A stretch of DNA of 64,000 nucleotides from Diadema setosum (lineage: Eukaryota; Echinodermata; Echinoidea; Diadematoida; Diadematidae): assembly GCA_033980235.1 (NCBI GenBank), contig CM067075.1:22029011-22093010 (forward strand). The letters are read 5' to 3'. A model generated the notes under the pieces. That model was not told the DNA's origin and searched no databases. It saw only the letters and a list, made by a program, of their open reading frames with translations. Positions 27,101-39,100 of this stretch are shown one piece after another. Positions within the stretch are counted from its first letter, which is position 1. Each line of letters starts with the position of its first letter. The position numbers and the translations under genes were made by a program.

Positions 27101-30100
27101 CTCCCATTATGCTCCACATCACACACACAGTACCTACCAATATTGGTGCCATTATCACTTCAAAGAAGCTGCCATGTTGTAGATCTATACCATGTATGAC
27201 AGAGGCACTGTAAGAGCGGATATTTTCATGCGACTAATTTTTCGCGCTCGGCGGGATGAGAAGAGCTTCGCATGTTTTTAATTCCGCGGAATCAAGACAT
27301 CAACTACTGGAACATATGGCAAGCAAAAAATATTCACGTGCTTTTATTTTCGCGCTATTTTTGAGTTGCACGAAATGCGCGAAAATTTCAATACTGCTAA
27401 AATTTCCACTTTTACAGTACAGCCAGGATGTGTGTTATGAGCATGTTGATATGACAAATGCAACTTTGATTAGAACACTTCTCTACCAGATGCTACTGTA
27501 GCTGCCAGCCTCTCTCATTTCGTGTGATACACCCAACCATCAGCCCTAATCATCAATCACCTAAATAACATAGGGCAACAAGCCTTCCACGCAGCTTCCA
27601 TGTGACATACAATTGTACATGTGAAATGTTATTGCTAAAAGGCCCCTGGAAAAGACAGCTACAGAGAGAGAAATGTCATTGGTGTCTTGTCTCACCCACA
27701 CAGCTCTCTCATTCATCATTATCATCACCATGAAATTGTTGGTTCAGGACACAAGGTGAGACTTCACATTACTTTCCCCCCATGGAAAAGTGTGACAAAA
27801 AAAATAAATGAATAAAGTAGAATGGAAATGCAATGAAAAAAAAAAATGAATAAATAAGTACCGGTAGATGATTTATCAATAAATGATATAGATGAATAAT
27901 AAATTATTGAATACCTGTTCCACTACAGTATCTACGTGACACACACGTACGCTACTTTTTCTGGGCAAACATTACCATTTTTAATATCACTTTTGTGTGG
28001 GTTTTTTTTTTTTCAGATATTAGGAGATCATACACAAATAGTGTGTCCACTATTGAATTAATTTTTCATTGTGCCAACTAACGATTCTGCTGGCAATATT
28101 AAGCCCACACTATTTTAAACAGAAATGCAGTTTGTAAAGCAGCAAACTTGGGGTGTGGCCTACATTGTATAATACACCACCACAGTAAATCATGGTCTTT
28201 TCAAACCAGCAAATCACCTGCTTCAATTACACACATTATGACGTAGATACGAAGTGCAGTGTACATGTATTGGTCTATAATAATTGTACATGCCATGTGC
28301 CACTGAGCAAATACAGTGTACATACAGAGGTCGCACTTAACTTTTCTTTTAACTAGCCAGGCGGACTACTGTACTTAGAATCAATTTTGACACTGAAGCA
28401 ATATTTTGGCTACCCAGACGGACTAGTAACTTCAGAATTTTATGATTTTTAGCTAGTCCGACGTGATTTTGGGTGGCCAATGGCCAGCAGACCATCGCCA
28501 ATTTCGAACCCTGACATACTATACAATTGTGTACCATCCAATGAGTTAATTTATCTTGACGGACAATTGATGCCACATTCCACAATCGAGAACTTGTTTT
28601 GTTTTGTTTTTTGTCATCAGCTATACTGTACTATTATAAATCACTAAGATATTGCTTCTGTGTCAATTTTCAGGAGATTAAACAGTCTAACTGTACAAAG
28701 CACAGCATGAACAAGTAAGTTTGCACACTTGTTGCAGTGATCGCAATTCAATATTCAACCTGCCTGCATGCATCACAAAATGGCACTATCTCATGCAATA
28801 TATTGCAATACACACCATTCAATCATTTTTGCATGCATGCTCTTTTCACACAAGTTTTATTCTCAAGTTTGATACATCAACATTTCGTGCTCACATTGCC
28901 AAATCTTTTTCAAAATTCTAACACAGAGCTTGCATCATTACGGTCATACAAAAGTTGTACATGTACAGTAATTGTATGTTTCAAACAAACCCAGAGAATG
29001 AAATATTATATTAAATGGAAACTTGCGAAAACATGCCGCAAATCAAGAGATGATTTTTATCAAAATTCAAAAAACTGATGAGAGTTTTGAATGCAATTGC
29101 ACACACAAATGAAAGGACAAAAAGCCTTTTTTTTTTCATGGATGCCTTTTACCTGGTGCAAACTTCTATCCATTCTCCGTTTCTCTTTCACAAACACTGA
29201 TTATTCCGGGCTTACGGGCTTACATCCAAACAAGCTTGCTGTCATGTACATGTACGTCCCATCATACTTCTCTTTGTACAACCCAATTTCAATTTCGACC
29301 AGTTATCATTACAATTACTGTTATTATCCTGCATGTATATATTTTTTGTTGTTGTTTAGTACATTGTTGACAAGGTATTAAGAACTTGTGTTATTATTGT
29401 TGATGTAATATTGATATACTGTATAAGCTGTTATTTTCGCGAGGGTTTAATTTTCATGAATTTCGCGAATCACAGTTGGATCGCGAATTCAACAACACGT
29501 GAAAATGTCTCCATGCGCTTGGGTAATAGCACGTTTACGTTAAGCGTCGGCGTCAATTCGCAAAAACAACATCTTGCGAAAACGTCCATGGCCCCCTCAT
29601 TCGCGAAAATATCTGTGTACACATGAAAATAACAGCGTAAACAGTATGAGAAGTATGAAATTGAAAATTGACATAACGAAACTACAGATGGATCAAACTT
29701 GTGCCAAACTTTACGTGTATACAAATACCGCATCATTCGTTGTTGTTTTTTTTTATCAAGTGCAATCCACGATCAAGTTGACTGTACATACATGTATTAA
29801 ATGAATGGAGTAAAATCAGACAGATAGCAGAGGTTTCATCAAAATTAGATATGCAATGATTGATATGGAATATTTACAGAGGTCACAAGTCTTCATGAAA
29901 CTTTGATAATATTACAGAAACCCTTTCAAAATTTGGAGGATGCAATGAATCATTATCTTAAAATCTCCCACTTTCCTGGCTTTTTACTAAATTTGCTTCC
30001 ATGCCATGAAATTAGAAAAAAAAGGAACTCTCCAAATTAAATCATTGTCATATATATTGTACATGTACCAACCAAGCAATAGGTATAGGGTTGACATTGT

Positions 30101-33100
30101 TCAATTATTCATTGAAACGTGATTTCAATTTCTTCTCTTTTTTTTATAAGGCAATGGTGAGAGTTATGAGGTGGTGACAACACAAGATCTCCCTTCTAAT
30201 CTGCTTGAATGGTTCAACCAATAAATTGCAAGCAGCTCTTTGGTAGTAACAACTGAAACTTCCATAACTTCTTGACTTTACGTCCATCCAATATGAAACT
30301 TGTACCATTCTGAACATCTGAATACTCTGTTTATCTACATTGTATAGTCAATACATATTAAATGTGGGGTTGATATTTCAATTCTTGAAATCATGTACAA
30401 CCGGTATACATTTGTGTGGTTGCGTTTTTCGCTCTCTCCTTCAAATACACACTGCGTACATTCTGTACACACATTATTTTTTTCTCTCTCACCTTCAAGT
30501 ACTTTGTCATTACCAATTACGTTGCAGAGCCTTTAACAGACTACCAATATTAAGTACTAAAGGAGTGCTAGCATCGCCATTCATTCAAGTACAATGCACT
30601 GCCTACACCTGTTTCTTAAGATGCAGAAGAATGGCCCCTATCCAGTGACCACGCTTCTTGATGGTATACTTGTAGGTCCTACTATTTATTACTGGCAAAC
30701 ACGGGTGCCCATTCAGATTGCTCCGCAAAGTCTTCTGTTTACCATGTGTCCACGCGGGCTTTCGGCGGTCAGGGAGAAAATTGGAAATTGGGAGGGAGGG
30801 AGGGCTAGCTGTCCATGCACAATGCATCATAATGCTGGGTAACAATATTCTCTGGCATGCATAATGGAATTCCATGAAGAATGACAGAGCTCATTCATTA
30901 AAAACTGACGGCATGCTCAATGTACCGGTACCTTTTAAATGAGCTGTCCTTTTATCTGCAAATCATGGCGCTCCCTGCTTGAAATATAAGTATATCAAAT
31001 GACATCTTTTTGATACATTATATTCATCAATCCCTTTATGACAACTACAGACAAATGACTATTAAAAGTGAGCACTAGTCTACACTCTTATCTGATCTAT
31101 ATCTCATCAGTGATATGAACAAACAAAATGCTTGCCCATATTCTACAGATACTGGTGAAAAGAAGAAGAAAAAATAATAAGACATTGCATTGTCTGGAAT
31201 ATTATTAACAATGATTCACTTCCCTAACTGTATCTAAATACAACAGGTGCAGAGTACAAAGGTAATGTAATTACACAGTAACAATATACAAATGCCCTCA
31301 AAGTTATAAAGCTTCCTTTAATCATGTTAGACACATCTCATGTGTATGTATTAGATATATCCTCCCGCTTATTAGTTTGCTTGTTTAATTGTTGTCTAGC
31401 CTGTTTTGCCAGATGGTTGTGCCATCCTGGGTATGGTGGAATGTACAATTTGTAGCTCACTTCAGAATACCTTTCACGATGGGCTTTATCTTTATGCTAG
31501 AGGATGGGAAATAGCATTTTGGAATGTACTGCTGAAGTATGGGTATGATAACAGAGCAAAAATGATGATGATGACGACGACGACGATGGTGAGGTTGATG
31601 ATGATGTTGATGGATGATAACATCAAAATTGGAAGAGGATGAGGAAAAGGAAGGAGATGAGAGGGAAGAAAATGATGAGAGAGAAGAGGAAGATGTGGAA
31701 AAAGAGGAGGAGGAGGAGGAGGAGGAATATTGACACACAAGGAATATGATGGGCAGTGAGTATTGCAATACAGCACAGAACAGGGTAACTAACAGTATGA
31801 AGAGGGTGCAAGAATGATTGAGGAGGTATGATAATGGTGGAAAGGGGAAAAGTGTAAAGCTGTGATAATGACAAATTGGGTTGATTATAAAATCATCGAG
31901 TGTGATCGCAGCAATTGAGTTATGATAATGTCTGATACAGAAAGTGTGAAAGTGGGGCAGAAGATTAAGATGATACTGTATGATAATAGTGAATTGGTAA
32001 AACAATGAAGATGGCTTGATAATGACAAACAGGATAAAGTGCAATGGTAATAAGGCACAGGGCACAATTTGAATGACAGTGATGAATATCAAAGGTACTT
32101 TTATAGGATGAAAAAGGTGAGCATACACTGCATATATATGGAGCGCGATAATCAGTAATATGCAGTTCAATGACACAGGTTGAACAATCCATAGGGTAAA
32201 CCCACAGATGCTGGGAAATTCACTATGACCCTCCAGACGACCCTCTAGTGTAAATGCTACACGGTATTTTTCTTCTTCTTCTCTAACTCTCCCTGTATTG
32301 TGCAGAACTTCCGTAGAGTGTCTGACTCACACATTTATTGGTACAGTAGATATGAGATACCATTCTCGCCTTCTGTTCTTTCTTGCTGAAGAACTTCCCA
32401 ACTTTTGACATTAAAGATAATAAAAAGTTTTGGTACCTCAAAAGTGTCCTTGAATTTCCTTGTCTTAGTTTGTGTTTCAGGTTAAAGTACCTTTCATATA
32501 ACTAACACTGTGAGACTTACTCGCCCCAAAGTGCTCTCATGTCTTAGTAATCATGCAATTAACTGCGATCAGCAGCCCCATACGCATAGCGACCAGCAGT
32601 CCCATACGCACAGCGTAATCGGGCTTCGCATTGTAGCATTCAGGATCATGACAGATTTAGTATCGCAGGGTAAATGTCAACTTAAAATCCCATAAATTCG
32701 TCAATTTGAAGACTTACCAATTAAGTTGAAGTATTGAAAACAGGCTTCGGGCAACGTTTGGTTCTGCCTATAGTCCCTTTCTGTTCGAATTGATGACTGA
32801 ATGTGACTCGGTCGACAGGACCTTAGGAGAGCTACATACAGTACACTGAATACTACAGCCACTGCATGCGAACACATCACATGCACACAGATTTCAAATC
32901 CATGAACGGATAAGATGTTTGTGTGCGCATGCGCTGGCCATGGTATCCAGTGTATGTAGCTCTCCCAAGGTCCTCTCGACCGAGTCACATTCAGTCATCA
33001 ATTCGAACAGAAAGGGACTATTGGCAGAACCAAACGATGTTCGAAGCCTGTGTAACAAAATGATATCTATTTTGTGTAGTGTGTGGTGCATTTCATGTGG

Positions 33101-36100
33101 AATTCGTGTGAAACCACAGTTAGAGTGAAATTTGTTCATAGCAATTCAGTAACACAATGTAGTCGTGGTTACTTTGTGCTGATTTATACATGTAACAAGC
33201 TATGCATTCTAAAAGAGTGTTTGAATTGTTCCTTTAAGTCAGTCTTCTGTATTGATGATTATTTGTCAATTAGTGGTTTTTGTGGAGATTCAGATAGTGA
33301 TAAAAAGTGTGGATGATAAGTGCAGCGATAATTCCTACAGTTAGTTCAAAGTTGTGTTACAAAGGTTTGACACATATATTTAGCATTGTGTGTGTATACA
33401 GGTTGGCCTTATGACACATTTTAGACAATTAACGTCGATTAATTAGTAAACATGATCAGTTATGGGACTGAATATGGTGTTGATGTTTGATTTAAATGAT
33501 TTCAATCAAACTGTGAAGAGTTTAAAGGGATAGCTTAACTCTGTGTAAAAATAAAGAAATAATAAAGGAAATTTTAGGGGAAATTGATAACCATGCCTAT
33601 AATAATGCAGCACAGGTACTATTCGCTACCTCATCACTCATACAGCACCTTTGTGCTTGTAATATACATGCACGCTACTCTGCTCATACTCTCTGTGCTA
33701 AGCAGTTGAGAAGAGAGACTGATCCGTGGGATAGTGGTGTCTTTCTGTCTTGTGCTCAGTACATGTTGTGAACGTGAGTATGTACACACTATACCTGTAA
33801 ATAAACAAGTTGGTGTTCCGGTACATCGCCTCTGAAATTGTGATGCATTCGTGTTCAGTATAACATATGTATTGGTTGGAATGAATGCTGGTGAGACTAG
33901 GATGGCATCCGGTGGTTCTGCAGCAGAAGACAACTCATCCAGCAGCCTTTGCGAGCATTCTCGAGCGGGCTTTGCTGCACCGTGGGATAACTGAGTATCC
34001 AGAACAGACGTCGGAGAACGAAGTTCAGAACTTTGGAAGGAACAAGTACGTCCGACGTACTTCCAGAACAGACGTCGGAGAACGAAGTTCAGAACTTTGG
34101 AAGGAACAAGTACGTCCGACGTACTTCCAGAACAGACGTCGGAGAACGAAGTACAGTACTTTGGAAATGAAAAGTACAAACGACGTACTTCCAGGGCGAA
34201 CGTCGGAGGACGACGTACTCTAGAAACGACGTCGGGAGTGAGAGTGAAGATTCACTGGTCAGTGTGTTGGGTGAATTAGATGCGAGAAGTGAGAATGTGC
34301 CTTTGAATCAAATAGTGTGAAGTGCAAGGTGTAGACTGGTGACGTACAAGTGGTGGGAAACTTAAGGTTTTATCCTCTTCATAGAGTGATCGTATATTTC
34401 GATCAAACGGACGGTCGGCTCGGTCTGCATAAGTACCAAGGCCCCGTTGTTCGCTACACCTGTTTTCAATACTTCAACTTAATTGGTAAGTCTTCAAATC
34501 GAAGAAATTTTTGGATTTTAAGTTGACATTTACCCGCGATACTAATTCTGTCATGATCCTGAATGCTACAATGCGAAGCCCCATTACGCTATGCGTATGG
34601 GGCTGCTGGTTGCAGTTAGCTTTGCGTACAATGGGCTGCACGCTGCTGGTCGCAGTCAGTGGTTTCGTACAATATTTATCGACGCTGTACAGCGTCGGCT
34701 CTGGTACGAAACCATTATTGCATGATTACTAAGACATGAGAGCACTGTGGGGCGAGTAATTCTCACAGACAACGTACTTTAACCTGAAACACAAACCAAG
34801 ACAAGGAAATTCAAGGAAGCTTTTGAGGTACCAAAACTTTTTATTATCTTTAAAAAAGAAACGAGACTCTTATACTTTGCCAGGTCTCTAGGGCCATGTA
34901 CATCCTTATCCCATTCAAACAATTTTTGTGAGTACTGAATTCATTACAACTAAAAGATTTAGAATCAGGGGTGGCATACTTATTACGAGATAATTTGATG
35001 ATCTCACAGTGGTCTAGAAGGTAACAGCAATATCACTCTCATTTCAACAACTTTTAAAATGATTTAAACAGTTCACTGCATGTTTATCTTTGTCTATTAT
35101 ATTAAGTTATGATTATTTGAAAGCCTATCAAGACATTATCAAGAGACTGGTGTGTCACAAAAGTGATTCTGACGTACTTTTGTTGAACCTTGACATCTAT
35201 GAAAATAAATAATTATACATGTACACTACATGAAAACAAATAAAAAAATCATCAAAACATAAAACTATTTAAAAAAAAAAAACGGACGGGCGGTTTCACG
35301 TGGTTCAGTTGCTAATGGGTTTGATAATGGACTAGTGGGTAAATTACAATATGAAAGCCCCAATTCCCCATGGTAACATTCACTCAACCTACATCTTGCA
35401 ATGGCATGCATCGCGCACACTTTGCCGTCAATTAGATAATGCATTGCATGACTAATCAACTCAATGCCTTCATCACAAAATGCTAGAAAAGGATTTTGTT
35501 TTTTATGTCTTTCCAGAGGCCCTACTGAACAAGGACTGTATAATTGTAGGTTACGACAGTACATTGTACTTGCTGAAAACAGACCTGTCCCTTCTGATTT
35601 AAAAAAAAAAAAAAGAAAATCATAATGAAATCACACAGAAATAATTCAATATTGGGGGGTTGAAAGTCATACTCTGTAACTTCATCTTTTTTATTGGCTG
35701 TAATGTTACAGCAATGTAGCTCTCTGAAATCTATAGATTTCTATTTGGCACGCCGTACCCCAGGGTACTGTCGTAACCCTGGGTACGGCATTGTGTAGCG
35801 CCATCTCTTGTCCATAATCACACAGTTTTGCAATGTTGTCATGGCGACTATTTTCTCATCATCAGCACCGGCATAAATCGGTGCAGCAATAACGATCCCA
35901 ATGCCAATTATGTCGCATATAATCACAAACAAGAAAACATTTTTGTGCATCATGATAAGGCCAAAAAAAAAAAAGTGTTTGTTTGCCCTTAATTGTCAAA
36001 ACCCAAGAGGGTCGGTAGGTCGGGTTATTTTTTTTTTTTTTTTTTTTTTTTTTTGTTAATACAGGGTACCCTTTTTTCCATGTCAATGCACTCAAAACTC

Positions 36101-39100
36101 CAAGAGATTCATTCAAATTTACGTCTTGCCAGGGCCCGGTACGCGAGGCAGAAACGCTCACTGACAAACACTTATAACGTTCATCTTTGTTAAATTTTGC
36201 AAACAGCTCCAAAAAAGTACCTTCCAGTGAGATGCTGGCAACTGAACTCCAAACAGTTTTGGTGCCATGACAGCTGGTAACGGATGCTGCAAAAGTAGCC
36301 ATCTTGTGAAGGGCTGCACACTAACCCATTTTTTCTGCCGGTCCGACCTGTCTCTGTCGGACCGGTAAATGCCCCGTTTACCATTTTTTACAGGTCCGAA
36401 CAGAAAATTTACCGGTCAACAACGACAACATAAAAAAAACATTAAATGACTTGCAAACTTATTTCCTTGTTTTTTATGGATGTACCCCCCCCCCCCTCAT
36501 GTACATTTTACAGATTAATTTTTTTTTAAAACTTGCATTATTTATTGCACAAGAAATTTAAAGACAGGAAAAAATTAGAATGTTTGTGAATTAGTGTAAA
36601 ATGGTAATGAACAAAATCAGATTGTATCAAATGCGTTTGTGACTTTTTCTAAACATCAGCGCACGAACTTGTTGCGTAACCTGCTCTTGGTGGTCAGTTG
36701 GATTGCGATGATTTAATGAATTATTTTAGCTGTGATATTTTCTGATGCACGCGATACAAGAGGTTCTTTATTTTTCTCCCGATAATCTCTTCGCATTTGT
36801 GCATGCGTTCTTGAAAGGTACACGACATGCAGGGCCGAATTCGCAACCCTTTTTGCGCCCATTTCCACCTCAAATATAAGCGGGATTGTGACGATTTCAT
36901 AAATTACTTCGGCTGTAATATTTTACGATGCACGCGCCAAAAGGGGTTGAAAATGCGTCCTTTATTTTTTCCCGATAAACTCTCCGAATTTCGTAAGTGC
37001 GTTCATGTCCACACGGCCGCATTCATGATACTTTTTTGCACCTATTTCTACCTCAAATGTCAGCGGAATTGTGACGATTTCATAAATACTTCGGATGTAA
37101 TCTTTTGTGATGCACGCACCAGCTAGAATGGTTGAAAATGCGTTCTTTATTTTTCTCCCCATAATATCTTCGCATTCCGTAAATGCGTTCTTAAAAGATA
37201 TACGACACGGCCAAAAATCATGATTCTTTTTGCGCCTATTGTTTCCTCAAACTTCAACGGGATTGCGATGATTTTATGAATTATTATTCGGCTGTAATCT
37301 TTATGATGCACGGGCCAAAAGGGGTTGAAAATGTGTCCTGTATTTTTCTCCCTATAATCTCTTCGCATTTCGTACATGCGTATACGACACGGCCGAATTT
37401 ACGATCCTTTTAGCGCCTATTTCTACATCAAATATCAGCGGGATTGCGATATTTCGTCAGTTATTTCGGCTGTAATCTTTTGTGATACATGCACCAGAAG
37501 GGTTGAAAATGCGTTCTTTATTTTTCTCCCGATAATCTCTTCACATTTGTGCATGCGTTTTCAAAACTATACACTGCATGCAGGGCCGAATTCGAGATTC
37601 TTTTTGCGCCTATTATTGTTTACTCAAATTTCAACGGGATTGCGAAATTTTCATGAATTACTACTCGGCTGTAATCTATATGATGCAAGCGCCAAAAGGG
37701 GATGAAAATGTGTCCTTTCCGCGTTCTTAAAAGGTATGCGACACGGCCGAATTCACGTTCCTTTTTGCGCCTATTTCTACCTCAAATATCAGCTGGTTTG
37801 TGGCGATTTCATTAATTACTTCGGATGTAATCTTTTGTAATGCACGCACCAGAAGGGTAAAATGTGTGGTTTTTTTTATTTTTTCTCCCGATAATCTCGT
37901 CGCATTTGTGCGTGCGTTTTGATAACCAACACGGCATGCAGGACTGAATTCAAAATCCTTTTTGCGTCTATTATTTCCTCAAATTTCAACGGGATTGCGT
38001 TGATTTCATGAATTTTTATTCGGCTGTAATCTTTTATGATGCACGTACCAAATGTGTCCTTTATTTTTTTTTTTTTTCTCCTCTATAATCTCTTCGCATT
38101 TCGTACATGAGCTTTTGAAAGGTGTACGTCGCGGCCGGCCGAATTTATGATCCTTTTTGGGACGATTTCTACCTCAAATATGTAAGCGGGACTGCGATGA
38201 TTTCATGATTTTTTTTCTTCCTAGTATTATCTCTTCACATTTTGTGCATACGTTCTTAAAAAGTACACGGAAGGGCCGATTTCGTGATCCTTTTTGCGCC
38301 CATCTTCATTGTGAGATCATTCTGAATGAATGAAAATATTCATTTGTGAAATGACTGTGTAAAATGAAACTGAACGCAATCAGATCCATTTACTGTATCG
38401 CTGAATATCGAATATGTTTTTACTTTTCTAAAAATCGACACAAGTAAATTAGTTCTAACATGTCAACTGCCACGCTGCTGCGAAGCCGGGATCGGATCGT
38501 GAGTAAAATGACCCAGAAATGCGTGCGCTTCTAATTCTATCAATGCTTCTTGTCTGGCATGACCGCCGATCGCAAGCAAACGAAAAGCAGTTACACTGTA
38601 CATGCTTTGCATTGCATGGCATGGCAGTGCGTGAGCAGCGCCAATGCGCAAGCTAGCGCGAATGTCGCCAGTGTGCAGCCCTGTACTAAGTGCATAATAA
38701 TACATGCATTGATTGGATTTCGTGCGCGTGCACGCATGTGAGCCAAAAAGGTAGCTACATTGTAGCATGTAATGCATGCTATAAAACGTAGCCTGTGGAC
38801 CGACGCGGCCCGACCACAATTACGACGGGTCGATCAGATGAAAAAAAAAAAAAAACATTTTTAGACTTTTTTTATTCTTTCTCTAGCTTAAAATGGATAA
38901 TTTTGGGTTTAAAACCATTCACAAATTTGTAGAAGATGAAATTTGTGGAAAAAAATAAACTTGAAAGAGCAAAAAAAAAAAAAAAAAAAAAAAAACGCGA
39001 CCCGAAATTTCCGTGATTTTCGGTTGGTCGCGAAGGGCAAACAAACCATTTTTTTTTTTGGCCTAATAAAAATAATTTTTACAGCGCTGCAAAAAAAAAA

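Larger units (their letters stand above)
32411..34853. mobile_element. 2.4-kb nested foldback element
   Basis: Outer arms 32411-32744 and 34459-34853 are inverted copies, ends TTAAAGATAATAAAAAG and CTTTTTATTATCTTTAA. The right arm has about 70 bp of extra sequence with its own hairpin (GGTTTCGTAC / GTACGAAACC). Inside, a second palindrome (32741-33052, arms CAGGCTTCG... / ...CGAAGCCTG) directly abuts the left arm. The remaining core (33053-34458) is not symmetrical and holds a 64-bp minisatellite and an AATAAA near 33800. No protein domain is recognised; an embedded degenerate retroelement cannot be excluded. Confidence 0.75.

Noticed and set aside
28320..28515. Three short CAGGCGGACTA/CAGACGGACTAG-type repeats
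   Set aside because: Similarity between the blocks is weak and I could not define a unit or ends.
31457..32176. 239-codon minus-strand ORF rich in Ser, Phe and His
   Set aside because: It reads the complement of GAT/GAG low-complexity DNA; overlapping ORFs are open in other frames too. No domain.
33053..33900. LTR of a retrotransposon
   Set aside because: An AATAAA near 33800 and TG..CA-like limits can be proposed, but there is no matching second LTR, no convincing primer-binding site and no gag or pol coding sequence.
33634..34223. ORFs of 181 codons (minus) and 112 codons (plus)
   Set aside because: Both read through the 64-bp minisatellite, whose unit length is not a multiple of three. 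No recognisable domain and both strands open at once.
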